From Nesterenkonia ebinurensis (GTDB lineage: Bacteria; Actinomycetota; Actinomycetes; Actinomycetales; Micrococcaceae), in NCBI RefSeq assembly GCF_008711175.1, contig NZ_VWNF01000050.1, positions 91,523-155,522 on the forward strand: a stretch of 64,000 nucleotides of DNA. The letters run 5' to 3'. Shown here piece by piece: positions 44,031 to 52,184 of this stretch (position 1 is its first letter; every line of letters begins with the position of its first letter). Both the position numbers and the translations under genes were made by a program. Below the pieces are notes generated by a model. That model did not search any database, was not told the DNA's origin, and saw only the letters and a list, made by a program, of their open reading frames with translations.

Positions 44031-44617
44031 GTGCGTTGTCCTTGCTGTTGGTCGGTGGCGCCGAGGTAGGCGTGGCCGCGTTCGGAGAGTTCGTAGCCGA
44101 CCCGCAGGCTGCGAGTCAGGCCGTGTTCTTTGAGCGTGCGGATACGTCGCTTGAGCGATTCCTTCCCCACCGGCAGCCCGGCGGTCAGTGACGATGCGGT
44201 GATTCCTGATTGCTGGCCAATGCGTGCCAGCGTGGTGCGCGCCCACGGGGTGCGGGCATCGAGCCGCTCAAGGAGCGCGTCAATGTCCGCGATGTCCTCG
44301 GGCGTGAGGTTCGCATCGTTGGCGAGCGTGGTGCGCGCATCAGGTGCAACCCATGAGAGATCGATGCGGAACAGCGGGTCGTCGCGATCGCCCCGAAAGG
44401 TAGCGACCAGAGCGTCCAGGGAGGGGTACCCGGCCCGCCTTGCATCGGCGTCGGTCAATCCCGATGCGGGTGTCAGCTCGATCCTCTCCACGCGCACCAC
44501 GCCCGCGATGGTGCCGAACGTGGTGCCCGGCTTCACGCGTGGTTGCTTCCAGCGGCGGTAGGCCACGGTGACCTCGCCCGCTGCGACCGCATGAGCGGTG
44601 CGCTCGGTCAGGATCAT
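44027..44617 (-). CDS. ASCH-domain protein with C-terminal winged helix
   Basis: A 196-residue protein. The N-terminal ASCH-like (PUA-fold) domain has VTVAYRRWKQPRVKPGTTFG then AGVVRVERIELTPAS, used to bind RNA or modified nucleosides. The C-terminal 70 residues look like a winged helix (TTLARIGQQSGITASSLTAG, LKRRIRTLKEHGLTRSLRVG YEL). It overlaps the TetR gene by 4 bp and the VOC gene by 4 bp. Confidence 0.8.
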   Translation of the reverse strand: MILTERTAHAVAAGEVTVAYRRWKQPRVKPGTTFGTIAGVVRVERIELTPASGLTDADARRAGYPSLDALVATFRGDRDDPLFRIDLSWVAPDARTTLANDANLTPEDIADIDALLERLDARTPWARTTLARIGQQSGITASSLTAGLPVGKESLKRRIRTLKEHGLTRSLRVGYELSERGHAYLGATDQQQGQRT

Positions 44618-45231
44618 GCGTCCGTCCCGAGGACGAACGAGAGCTGCGCAAGTACTACATCGCGGTAGTCCATGTCGTCTGACCCACGGTGTCCGAGCAC
44701 GACCGGGTAGAGCAGACCGTCCATCGTCGCCACGACCACATCCACAATCGCGGACACATCGAACCGAGGCGTGAACACGCCGCTCTCAATGCCCCGGCGC
44801 ATCGCATCGGTGAACGGCTCGCGGTACTGTGCGGCAAGCGCGGCAGCGTGGTCGTGAAGTTCAGCGTCGTGAGCGGCGGCAGTCCAGAACTCCATCAGCA
44901 TCCGCCATGTCGCGGCGCTCGTGGACAGCCCGCGATCGACCAGCGTGACCAACTGCTGCCACGGATCATCGAACCCAGCGGCAAGGTCATGGAGAGCCGC
45001 TACCTCCCCGGACGTGGCACCCCTCAGCGCCTCGATCAGCATGTCCTCGCGCGAGCCGAAGTAGCCCTGCAAGGTGCTGACCGCCACCCCCGACGCCTCG
45101 GAGACGTCAGCGAACCGCGTCCCAGCAAAACCACGGACTGCAAGTACCTCGACGACTTGACCGAGAACGACTGCTCGCCTGCTTCCGCCTGCGCGACGGG
45201 TACGACTGGATACTGGCTGACTCATCCCCAT
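44614..45231 (-). CDS. TetR-family regulator
   Basis: A 205-residue repressor: VVEVLAVRGFAGTRFADVSE ASGVAVSTLQGYFGSREDML, with a TetR ligand domain (MLMEFWTAAAHDAELHD, VVVATMDGLLYPVVLG). It is the first gene of the TetR-ASCH-VOC operon. The start is either ATG 45231 or ATG 45225. Both lie inside or beside a 36-bp perfect palindrome that is the obvious autoregulatory operator. Confidence 0.9.
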   Translation of the reverse strand: MGMSQPVSSRTRRAGGSRRAVVLGQVVEVLAVRGFAGTRFADVSEASGVAVSTLQGYFGSREDMLIEALRGATSGEVAALHDLAAGFDDPWQQLVTLVDRGLSTSAATWRMLMEFWTAAAHDAELHDHAAALAAQYREPFTDAMRRGIESGVFTPRFDVSAIVDVVVATMDGLLYPVVLGHRGSDDMDYRDVVLAQLSFVLGTDA

Positions 45232-45258
45232 ACCGTATAACTATACGGTATGGGGATG
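45223..45258. promoter_or_regulatory. 36-bp perfect palindrome (TetR operator)
   Basis: Arms CATCCCCATACCGTATA and TATACGGTATGGGGATG are perfect inverted repeats of 17 bp around AC. The site covers the TetR start codon(s) and would block its translation and transcription. Confidence 0.8.
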
Positions 45259-45349
45259 ACGATCCTTCTGGCATTCGCTGAATGGGCACAGCGCACGGCG
45301 GGTCTGTTCTCGGCTGCGGCCGCAGGGATGGGCGTCGTAGCGTTGAGGG

Positions 45350-45607
45350 ATGGAGAGTTCGAGGGGCCGGTGGAACCACAACATCCACTATCACCGGCTG
45401 ATTCTCGACGCCGTGCCCACTGATGCTCGCTCTGCCCTAGACGTGGGATGCGGGAACGGGCTGCTCTCGAAAGAACTGCGGAACACCGTGCCGGAGGTGA
45501 CAGGCATCGATCTCGACGAGGATGTGCTCGACGAGACCCGCCAACTCAGCGACAAGATCACCTGGGTACATGGCGATGCAATGAGCTATAAGTTCGGCCG
45601 GGGCTGA
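45350..45607 (+). pseudogene. SAM methyltransferase, N-terminal fragment
   Basis: It starts RWNHNIHYHRLILDAVP and has motif I in ALDVGCGNGLLSKELRN, then GIDLDEDVLDETRQLSDKIT, WVHGDAM, a small-molecule class I methyltransferase. It ends after about 83 residues exactly where a long inverted repeat begins (45600). The motif IV half is not found at the far side of the adjacent recombinase, so the rest was lost. Confidence 0.8.
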
Positions 45608-45655
45608 TGCAGGGGTAGGGCAGGTCAACCTGTCACCCGTTCCTGCATCAGCCCC
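45600..45655. repeat. Long inverted repeat at methyltransferase break
   Basis: Outer arms GGGGCTGATGCAGG (45600-45613) and CCTGCATCAGCCCC (45642-45655) are perfect 14-bp inverted repeats. Inside them CAGGT and ACCTG (45621-45632) form a second nested inverted repeat. It could be an attachment site of the downstream serine recombinase, an element terminus, or a strong hairpin. Confidence 0.65.
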
Positions 45656-45736
45656 TCCCCTTTACGAGTCGCACCGCACCAGCGGTCATGCGGTCGCTCG
45701 TGCTGGCCCCGACCACCGGGGAAGGAAACACGCCCC

Positions 45737-47863
45737 ATGACCGCCACGACATCACGCCCATCTGCCAGCAAGGCTCTGGATCGCGTCGGTGAGACCACCA
45801 CCCTCGCGGTCTCCTACCTGCGCGTGTCCACCAAGGAGCAGGCCTCCAAGGGCGGACGAGACGAAGGCTTCTCGATCCCCGCGCAGCGCGAGGCGAACCT
45901 GCGCAAGGCCCGAGACCTGAACGCGATCATCACCGAAGAGTTCATCGACGCCGGCGAATCCGCCCGCAAGGCCGACCGGCCCGAGCTGATGCGGATGATC
46001 GAGTACGTCAAGACCCACCAGGTCGCCTACTGCATCGTCCACAAGGTCGACCGACTCGCCCGCAACCGCGCCGACGACGTGACCATCCACCTGGCCCTGA
46101 AAGAGGCCGGGGTCATGCTCGTCTCCGCGACCGAGAACATCGACGAGACCCCCTCGGGGATGCTGCTGCACGGCATCATGTCCACCATCGCGGAGTTCTA
46201 CTCCCGCAACCTCGCCGGTGAAGTCGCCAAGGGCATGAACCAGAAAGCACTCAATGGCGGCACCAACGGCAAAGCCCCGATGGGCTACCTCAACGTCACC
46301 CGCCGTGACGAAATCGGCCGGGAAGTCCGCACCGTCGAGGTCGACCCCGACCGGGCACCGCTGGTGCGATGGGCGTTTGAGGCATACGCCACCGGCAACC
46401 ACTCCACGATCAGCCTGCGCGAGGAACTCATCGATCGTGGGCTGACCACCGTGCCGACCCCCAAGCGCCCATCCAAGGCGCCGGTGCTGTCCACGATCCA
46501 CAAGATGCTGACCAACCCCTACTACAAGGGCAGCGTCCGGTTCCGCGGCGCCAGTTACGACGGCCTGCACGAACCGCCGGTCGCGCCCGAGGTCTGGTAC
46601 CGGGTCCAGGCCGTGCTCACTGCCCATCAGACCTCCGGGGAGAAAACCCAGTCCCATGACCATTACCTCAAAGGCACCCTGTACTGCGGGCAGTGCGGGT
46701 CCCGGCTCACGCTGACCAACGCCAAGAGCCGCGGCGGATTGATCTACCCCTACTTCATGTGCTCCGGACGGCACGCCAAGCGCACCAACTGCGAACGCAA
46801 ATCCATGTTCGTGCCCGACATCGAAGCCGCCGTCGAGGACTGCTACCGGCGCGTGCAGATACCCGAACACATCCTGCCCGCGTTGCGCGAGCTGGTCACC
46901 AGCGAGTTCGACCGGCTCCACAACGTCGCCAGACAGGAAGCCCAGGCGTACAAGATCGAACGCGACGCACTCCGCGATGAACGCCAGAAACTCATGCAGG
47001 CTCACTACGCCGGCGCCGTGCCCCTCGACCTCCTCGCCACCGAGCAGGGCCGCATCGCTCGACGGCTCGCGTTCCTCGACGCGCAGATCAACGCCGGAGA
47101 CATCGAGTACGAACAAGCCAAAGCGCACCTGGACGACTGCCTCGCCCTCGCAGGGGACATGCACGCGATCTACATGAGCATTGACGACTCGCTGCGCCGG
47201 ATCGCCAACCAAGCCTTCTTCGACAAACTCATCGTCACCGACGACGACACCATCGACGGCGACCCCGGCGTCCCGTTCAACGTCTTCTTCAAGCCCGACG
47301 TCCAGACCCTCGCCGTCCGCCGGCAAGGACGGACGGCGGAGTCTGGAACTCAAACCGGTGATGTCGTTGGTTTGAACAACGACCTTCTGGTGGACCTCCG
47401 TAGGGAGTTTGAGAACCCCTGCTCGGCCTTGAAAACCCTGGCTTCTCGCAGGTCGCGGGGAGTCTACGGGCGGTCTCGGCGGAGGCTGGAGCCAACCGTG
47501 GTGGACTCGCGCGGGCGGATGGTGCGTGCGGTTGGGATGACTCAAACCTTTTTGAGCCCGGCTCAGGTGGACGAGCTGGTGACCCTCTACGAGGCGGGCG
47601 CGACTCTGGTGGAGCTGGGCGAGCGGTTCAGCGTTCACCGCCGCACGGCGGCGGCCCATCTGGTCCGCCGTTCGATCCCGATCCGCAGGCGCGGTCTCGA
47701 TGAGTGCGACCTCGCCGAAGCCGTCGAGTTGTACGCCGGCGGGTTGAGTCTGATGGAGGTCGGCTTGCGGTTCGGGGTCAGTCAGCAGGCGGTTAGGCGC
47801 GCTCTGGCAAACGTCGATGTGCCGATCCGCGCCAGCGGTAGACGGGCAGGAGCATCGGCATGA
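45737..47863 (+). CDS. Large serine recombinase 2 with extended double-HTH tail
   Basis: A 708-residue site-specific recombinase. Catalytic domain: SYLRVSTKEQA with nucleophile S31, YCIVHKVDRLARNRADDV, SATENIDETPSGMLLHGIMS. Recombinase domain: APMGYLNVTRRDE, IHKMLTNPYYKGSVRFRGAS. Zinc ribbon: YCGQCGSRLTL, FMCSGRHAKRTNCE. Coiled coil about 390-480. After GLNNDLLVD (about residue 553) an extra about 155 residues carries two HTHs (LSPAQVDELVTLYEAGATLV, LAEAVELYAGGLSLMEVGLR FGVSQQAVRRAL). The tail is exchangeable: the remnant at 17544-18077 has the same body and a different tail. ATG preceded by GGGGAAGGAAACACGCCCC. Confidence 0.9.
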   Translation: MTATTSRPSASKALDRVGETTTLAVSYLRVSTKEQASKGGRDEGFSIPAQREANLRKARDLNAIITEEFIDAGESARKADRPELMRMIEYVKTHQVAYCIVHKVDRLARNRADDVTIHLALKEAGVMLVSATENIDETPSGMLLHGIMSTIAEFYSRNLAGEVAKGMNQKALNGGTNGKAPMGYLNVTRRDEIGREVRTVEVDPDRAPLVRWAFEAYATGNHSTISLREELIDRGLTTVPTPKRPSKAPVLSTIHKMLTNPYYKGSVRFRGASYDGLHEPPVAPEVWYRVQAVLTAHQTSGEKTQSHDHYLKGTLYCGQCGSRLTLTNAKSRGGLIYPYFMCSGRHAKRTNCERKSMFVPDIEAAVEDCYRRVQIPEHILPALRELVTSEFDRLHNVARQEAQAYKIERDALRDERQKLMQAHYAGAVPLDLLATEQGRIARRLAFLDAQINAGDIEYEQAKAHLDDCLALAGDMHAIYMSIDDSLRRIANQAFFDKLIVTDDDTIDGDPGVPFNVFFKPDVQTLAVRRQGRTAESGTQTGDVVGLNNDLLVDLRREFENPCSALKTLASRRSRGVYGRSRRRLEPTVVDSRGRMVRAVGMTQTFLSPAQVDELVTLYEAGATLVELGERFSVHRRTAAAHLVRRSIPIRRRGLDECDLAEAVELYAGGLSLMEVGLRFGVSQQAVRRALANVDVPIRASGRRAGASA
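47363..47383. repeat. Inverted repeat near a recombinase tail junction, copy 2
   Basis: This is identical to 17730-17750 (arms GTCGTTG and CAACGAC, spacer GTTTGAA). It lies inside the recombinase gene, 12 bp before the point where the two genes stop matching. Confidence 0.6.
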
Positions 47864-47904
47864 ATGGCTGTGGCTGGGTGTCGGGGCTACTGCGGCGGGC
47901 GTGT

Positions 47905-50487
47905 CTATGAGAGGGCCTGCGGGGCTGCCGCGTTGTATGCGGTTCGCGCTTCGGTCAGCTCGGCCCAGTGGGCTTCGAGTCCAGCGAGTGTAGGGCTGAC
48001 CCCGAGACTGGGCAGAGGTTGTGAGTGGCCGTCGATGTACCGGCATGCTTCCTCGAAGATGCGGTTGACGGTATCGATCGCAGCAGGAAGTGCTTCGGAC
48101 TTGATCTTGGGCAAGTTGGTCATGCGCACGTTGGGTTGGTAGCGCTGAGTGACGCCCTGGAGTAGTTCAGTCTCGGTGAAGACTTCACACCATGCGCGCA
48201 CCCAGTCGTAGCCTGTGCGGACCAGCGCCGCCCGCGTGTCGCCGTCCTGTGACTTCGCTGTCTGGATGGTCTCGTTGATGTTTTTCTTGATGTTGCTCAA
48301 ACTGTCCCAGCGGGGACCTGTCGCTCGGGTGACCTTCCCTTTGCCCTCTTCATCGGTGATCTGGAAGTAGGAGCAGCGCTTGTTCGCTTCCATGAGTGAA
48401 AGCAACGTGCTGGCGAAGAAGATGTCGTGGGTGAAGACGATGACCTGTGTCGTATCGGCGAGCGATGCGACGCGTTGCGCGACTTCGTTGATGCGGCGAT
48501 GGTCCAGGCTTGAGACAGGATCATCGAAGATGACGGGCGCGGTGATCCCGGCGAGACGCGCTTCGGCGAGGAAGTCCGCTATTGCGAGGACTTTCTGTTC
48601 TCCTTCGGAGAGCACCTTGGATGGTTTGTGCTTCCCGCTGAGGATCTTGCGGCGTTGCGCGCGTCCCTGGCGGCCGACAAACTCCACATGTAGCGCTGGC
48701 GCGCGAAGTGCCGCGCACTCTTCGCTGAACAGCGCGTCGAAGCTCTCGTTGATCATCTGGTCGCTTGCGGTCTTGGCCAGTCCGGTCACGGCGCGCAGGA
48801 GCCCCGGCATGGGCTTGGCGAGCAGCGCCAACCGGTCCGCTTGCTTAGCGTCGCGGACATGTGACTCGATGAGCGTCCACGACTTCGTCAGTTCTGCTGC
48901 GGCTTCTAGCTCGACGAGTTCCTTCTTCTTCTCGGTCAAGGAGTCGGCTCGCGTAGCTGCCTGTGTCCTCAGGTCGTCAAGGTCCTGCCTGTTGGTCTCC
49001 AGTGCCGAGCCGAGCGCTATCGCATCTATCGCGGTGCGTTGGGTCAGTGCGGTGTCCACGGCGAAAGCGGAGCGAAGCTGCTCTGTCAGCTCAGCCAGAG
49101 TGCTGAGGGTCCTGTCGAGTTCCACGTGGAAGTGGGGCTTGTCCTCGGTGTCTGCGTACTCGTCGGCGAAGGTGGTCACGTCGTTGACCTGGATCGAAGC
49201 GACCGGCTCCGTAAGTGCGTGGAGCCGCGCTTCTGAGGCGGCGATCTCGGTTGTGATCTTGTCTTCGAGATACTCGGAGTACTTGCCGATCAACGATCCC
49301 GCCGCTTCGTTCAGCGGCTGCCGACAGTACAGGCATCGATCGGCGTCGTGTGCTCCCACCGCGACGAGATGTGCTTGGTAGTCTTCGCCGGCTTCGATAA
49401 ACGTGCTCCAGGTGTCGTCGGGCTCAGCCGGCAGGTCGGCTGCCTCGAACAACGCAGTGCGGAAGGTGCGGTAGTCCTCTTCAAGTCCGTGTAGCGTGTC
49501 GCGTTCGCGGCCGTAGGCCTCGATATTGAAGTCAGCCATCACGGTGGCCGCGTTGGTAGCTTGCGTCAAGACGCGTTCGACTCGCTGTTCCAGCTTGATC
49601 TCAGCGCTGATGGTGTCCGCCTCCAGCGCCGCGACCGTGCGGCGCAGGTCACCGATGCGTGTGTCGACGTCGGAATCGGAGTCGGCCAGCGACCTCAGGT
49701 ACTCCAGATCGGTGGACGCTCCCAGCGTCTCGATGAGCGGGTAAACGGCGGCTGTGCGTGGGAAGCGAGACAGGAGCGCCGTGGACCCTGATCGTAGGCT
49801 TTCGACAGCCTGGTCGATGTGGGCTTGTACCGACTTGATGCCTGCGATGACGTGATTGAACAGCGCCAGGGCTGCTGGCACATAGACATACTCAAGGTCG
49901 TCATCGACGTGGAAGCTGACAGAAGGGCTGTCGAAGATTGACATCCTGGTGAAGGGCGCAACACCCTGCTGGCCAGTCCAGGTGTACGTCTTCGGCTCAG
50001 CGCCGAGCGTGTAGCCGACTAGTGCTGATTGGCGCTGCGTGGATGCCGCTTCGATGTCGCCGAGGATCACATCGGCAGTGCGGCTCGCCGCGAGGGCTTT
50101 GAAGATACGGGAGTACCCCGTCTTGCCAGTGCCGTTCTCTCCGAACAAGATCGTCAAGCCGGCATGCGGCTTGATGACTCCGCCTTCTACCAAGGCGTTG
50201 ACACCGACGACATCGGAGAGCGAGGTAAGGGTCAGCGGCTCGATCGCCTCATCCTCGCGTTCGGTAGTGAGGAGCGGCTCCTCCGCCGGGAGCTCGCGGG
50301 TATCGAAGGCTTTCTCCTGGCGGAACAGGACGTACGCTCCGGACTGCTCCTCGCTTCCGAGCGGCCCGCCACCGTTAAGGACGTGCCTCACGATGTAGCG
50401 CACCCACTCGTCGGAGGCGTTCGCCCACTCGCTGAGCAGGTCGCGCGGGTCCAACCGTTGAGATGGCGTCGCGTCGGTCACCGTCAT
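47905..50487 (-). CDS. Rad50/AAA_13-like ATPase
   Basis: An 860-residue ABC-type coiled-coil ATPase. Walker A is FGENGTGKTGY (116-123), the central coiled coils are about 280-590 with a CLYC zinc-hook-like pair at 385-388, the signature is LSEGEQKVLAIADFLAEA (near 622), and Walker B is PVIFDDPVSSLDH (near 652). The C-terminal 130 residues (RTGYDWVRAWCEVFTETELL QGVTQRY) are helical and could hold an effector. It resembles RloC/PrrC-like and other AAA_13 defence ATPases, but the classical ACNase motif is not clearly seen. The ATG has AGAGG directly before it. It has no operon partner; a role in phage or plasmid defence is inferred. Confidence 0.78.
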   Translation of the reverse strand: MTVTDATPSQRLDPRDLLSEWANASDEWVRYIVRHVLNGGGPLGSEEQSGAYVLFRQEKAFDTRELPAEEPLLTTEREDEAIEPLTLTSLSDVVGVNALVEGGVIKPHAGLTILFGENGTGKTGYSRIFKALAASRTADVILGDIEAASTQRQSALVGYTLGAEPKTYTWTGQQGVAPFTRMSIFDSPSVSFHVDDDLEYVYVPAALALFNHVIAGIKSVQAHIDQAVESLRSGSTALLSRFPRTAAVYPLIETLGASTDLEYLRSLADSDSDVDTRIGDLRRTVAALEADTISAEIKLEQRVERVLTQATNAATVMADFNIEAYGRERDTLHGLEEDYRTFRTALFEAADLPAEPDDTWSTFIEAGEDYQAHLVAVGAHDADRCLYCRQPLNEAAGSLIGKYSEYLEDKITTEIAASEARLHALTEPVASIQVNDVTTFADEYADTEDKPHFHVELDRTLSTLAELTEQLRSAFAVDTALTQRTAIDAIALGSALETNRQDLDDLRTQAATRADSLTEKKKELVELEAAAELTKSWTLIESHVRDAKQADRLALLAKPMPGLLRAVTGLAKTASDQMINESFDALFSEECAALRAPALHVEFVGRQGRAQRRKILSGKHKPSKVLSEGEQKVLAIADFLAEARLAGITAPVIFDDPVSSLDHRRINEVAQRVASLADTTQVIVFTHDIFFASTLLSLMEANKRCSYFQITDEEGKGKVTRATGPRWDSLSNIKKNINETIQTAKSQDGDTRAALVRTGYDWVRAWCEVFTETELLQGVTQRYQPNVRMTNLPKIKSEALPAAIDTVNRIFEEACRYIDGHSQPLPSLGVSPTLAGLEAHWAELTEARTAYNAAAPQALS

Positions 50488-50677
50488 CCTCTCGCCGCGA
50501 GTGCGAGGTCCGGAGCGACCGTGCTACTCATCCTCGATTCTAGAGCGACGGGCGGGCGCGAGAAGGGACCACTGAGGGCGCGTGCTGTTTCCGGTCGGAC
50601 CTCCGGACCGTCGCGAGCGTGACTAAGCACGCCGGTCGACTAGAACGACCAGCGATCGCTATCTCGCTGCGACGTAG

Positions 50678-51031
50678 TCAGTGAGCCCCCTGGCTCATGG
50701 TCCAGTTCGGGGTATTGCCTGTTCGATCCCGGCGACGGGCGACCGCCTCTCCGATGAGGGCGCGGATGAGGAGGACGAGGCTGACCGGTCCCATGATGAC
50801 GAACTTCATCGCGTTCCACACCGACCACAGCACCAGTAGATGCAACCACCCCGGGGCACCGGCGGCGAGGGCGCCCGTGCAGATGCTCGCAATCAGCAGG
50901 TAGGGCGCGGCGAGGAACATCGCCGGGATGCCCCACTTCAGGTTGTGGCGGCGTCGGATCGCGTCGAGTAGCCGGTTGGTGGGCATGTAGTAGCGGGTGC
51001 GGGCGCTAAGCGTCCAGACTGAGCGGAACAT
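50678..51031 (-). CDS. Small membrane protein
   Basis: A 117-residue protein from ATG 51031 (MFRSVWTLSARTRYYMPTNR then LLDAIRRRHNLKWGIPAMFL) with three membrane segments (about 33-52, 56-75, 78-98) and a basic C-terminus. Similar short proteins are sometimes labelled 'sulfate permease' in actinobacteria, but no transport motif is visible and that label is not supported. It may belong to the surrounding mobile-element gene set. Confidence 0.65.
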   Translation of the reverse strand: MFRSVWTLSARTRYYMPTNRLLDAIRRRHNLKWGIPAMFLAAPYLLIASICTGALAAGAPGWLHLLVLWSVWNAMKFVIMGPVSLVLLIRALIGEAVARRRDRTGNTPNWTMSQGAH

Positions 51032-51296
51032 TGCGGGCCTCTCGTCACACGTGTCTCTCCGTCGAGGAGGCAGTACGTGTATGAGCGCCCGTGGTGGGCC
51101 GTCCCGAAAAGGACCCGTAATCAAGGAGGACCTGCCTCAGTTCTGATCATACGCCGGAGCAAGGATATGAAGAACCCTGAGTGAGAATTTCGCACTTGAA
51201 GGACATGGACGCCGACGTCGAACGGGAGAAATGCCTGCCGGTGCGTCCCGGATGCTTGCTCAGCAGTCGTAACGTCCGTAGGCGCCAACGGGCCTG

Positions 51297-52184
51297 CTAC
51301 GACTGAGTGCCGAGCGGCCAACCCTCGCCGATGTCGGGCAGAGCATCCGACAAGACCGCCACCTCGGTCGCTTTCACGACCCGATGCGCAGAGTAGTGCA
51401 ACTCGAACTCACGGCGGCGGCGCGCCGCATAGAGCTGCGCAACCTGAGGCGCGTTGTCGTAGGTCAATATCCAATGGCTATCAGAGACACTGTTGAGCAC
51501 CCGAGCTAGAGCCTCGTGGTTCTCAGCAGTAAACGCGTTTAAGTACAAAGAGCCGGCCTTCTCGAAGTACGGCGGGTCAGCGTAGATGAACGTATCGCTC
51601 TTCGCCGCATACTCGGTGATAACCTCTACACCATCGCGGGAAGTGGCCACGATATTGTCCGAGTACAAGGCAAGAATTCGGAGACGCTCAGCTAGTCCCT
51701 CCCGGTTGAAGCGAGCATCGATCTTGTAGTTACCAGTCTGATCGAGCCCTCCGATGGGGCCTCCATTGAGTACACCAGATCTGTTGGTGCGGTTTAGATA
51801 GAACGTGGCGAACCCAAGCTTCGAGAGATCCGTCGTGTCAGCGGATACATAGACCTCACGCTGACGACGCCACTCGTCGACATCAAGCCGGACTTCGCGG
51901 ACTCGATCAATCAAGAACTCTGGCTCGGCCTGCACCGTTGCCCAGAATGCGTGGATCGCCGGATCGAGGTCGTTTATGACCACTCGTTCTACCTGCCCAG
52001 TCACGAGGAGGCTGAGTCCGGCTCCAACACCGCCCGCATACGGTTCAACGTAGGTACAGCCAGCCATGCCCATGTCGCGAATAATCTGCCGCAACCGAGA
52101 GTATAACGCGGACTTACCGCCGGGATACCGAAGCGGCGATATTCGCGGACGCCTACTGGTTACACCGATTCCCACTGCACTCAT
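51297..52184 (-). CDS. Dam-type (D12 class) adenine-N6 DNA methylase
   Basis: A 295-residue methylase with the D12 architecture: SPLRYPGGKSALYSR (SAM-binding FxGG-type motif, residues 17-31), YVEPYAGGVGAGLSLLV, VINDLDPAIHAFW, LNRTNRSGVLNGGPIGG and the catalytic DPPY in FIYADPPYFEK near 201. It adds a methyl group to adenine. Its ATG overlaps the stop of the ParB-fold gene by 4 bp, so the two are coupled. The target sequence is unknown. Confidence 0.92.
   Translation of the reverse strand: MSAVGIGVTSRRPRISPLRYPGGKSALYSRLRQIIRDMGMAGCTYVEPYAGGVGAGLSLLVTGQVERVVINDLDPAIHAFWATVQAEPEFLIDRVREVRLDVDEWRRQREVYVSADTTDLSKLGFATFYLNRTNRSGVLNGGPIGGLDQTGNYKIDARFNREGLAERLRILALYSDNIVATSRDGVEVITEYAAKSDTFIYADPPYFEKAGSLYLNAFTAENHEALARVLNSVSDSHWILTYDNAPQVAQLYAARRRREFELHYSAHRVVKATEVAVLSDALPDIGEGWPLGTQS

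Noticed and set aside
45752..48046. A 764-codon frame antisense to serine recombinase 2
   Set aside because: The recombinase motifs are in the plus strand frame. The antisense frame is a product of high third-position GC and has no recognisable domain.
50678..51031. A sulfate permease assignment for the small membrane protein
   Set aside because: At 117 residues with three membrane segments and no transport motif it cannot be a SulP or CysTW-type permease.
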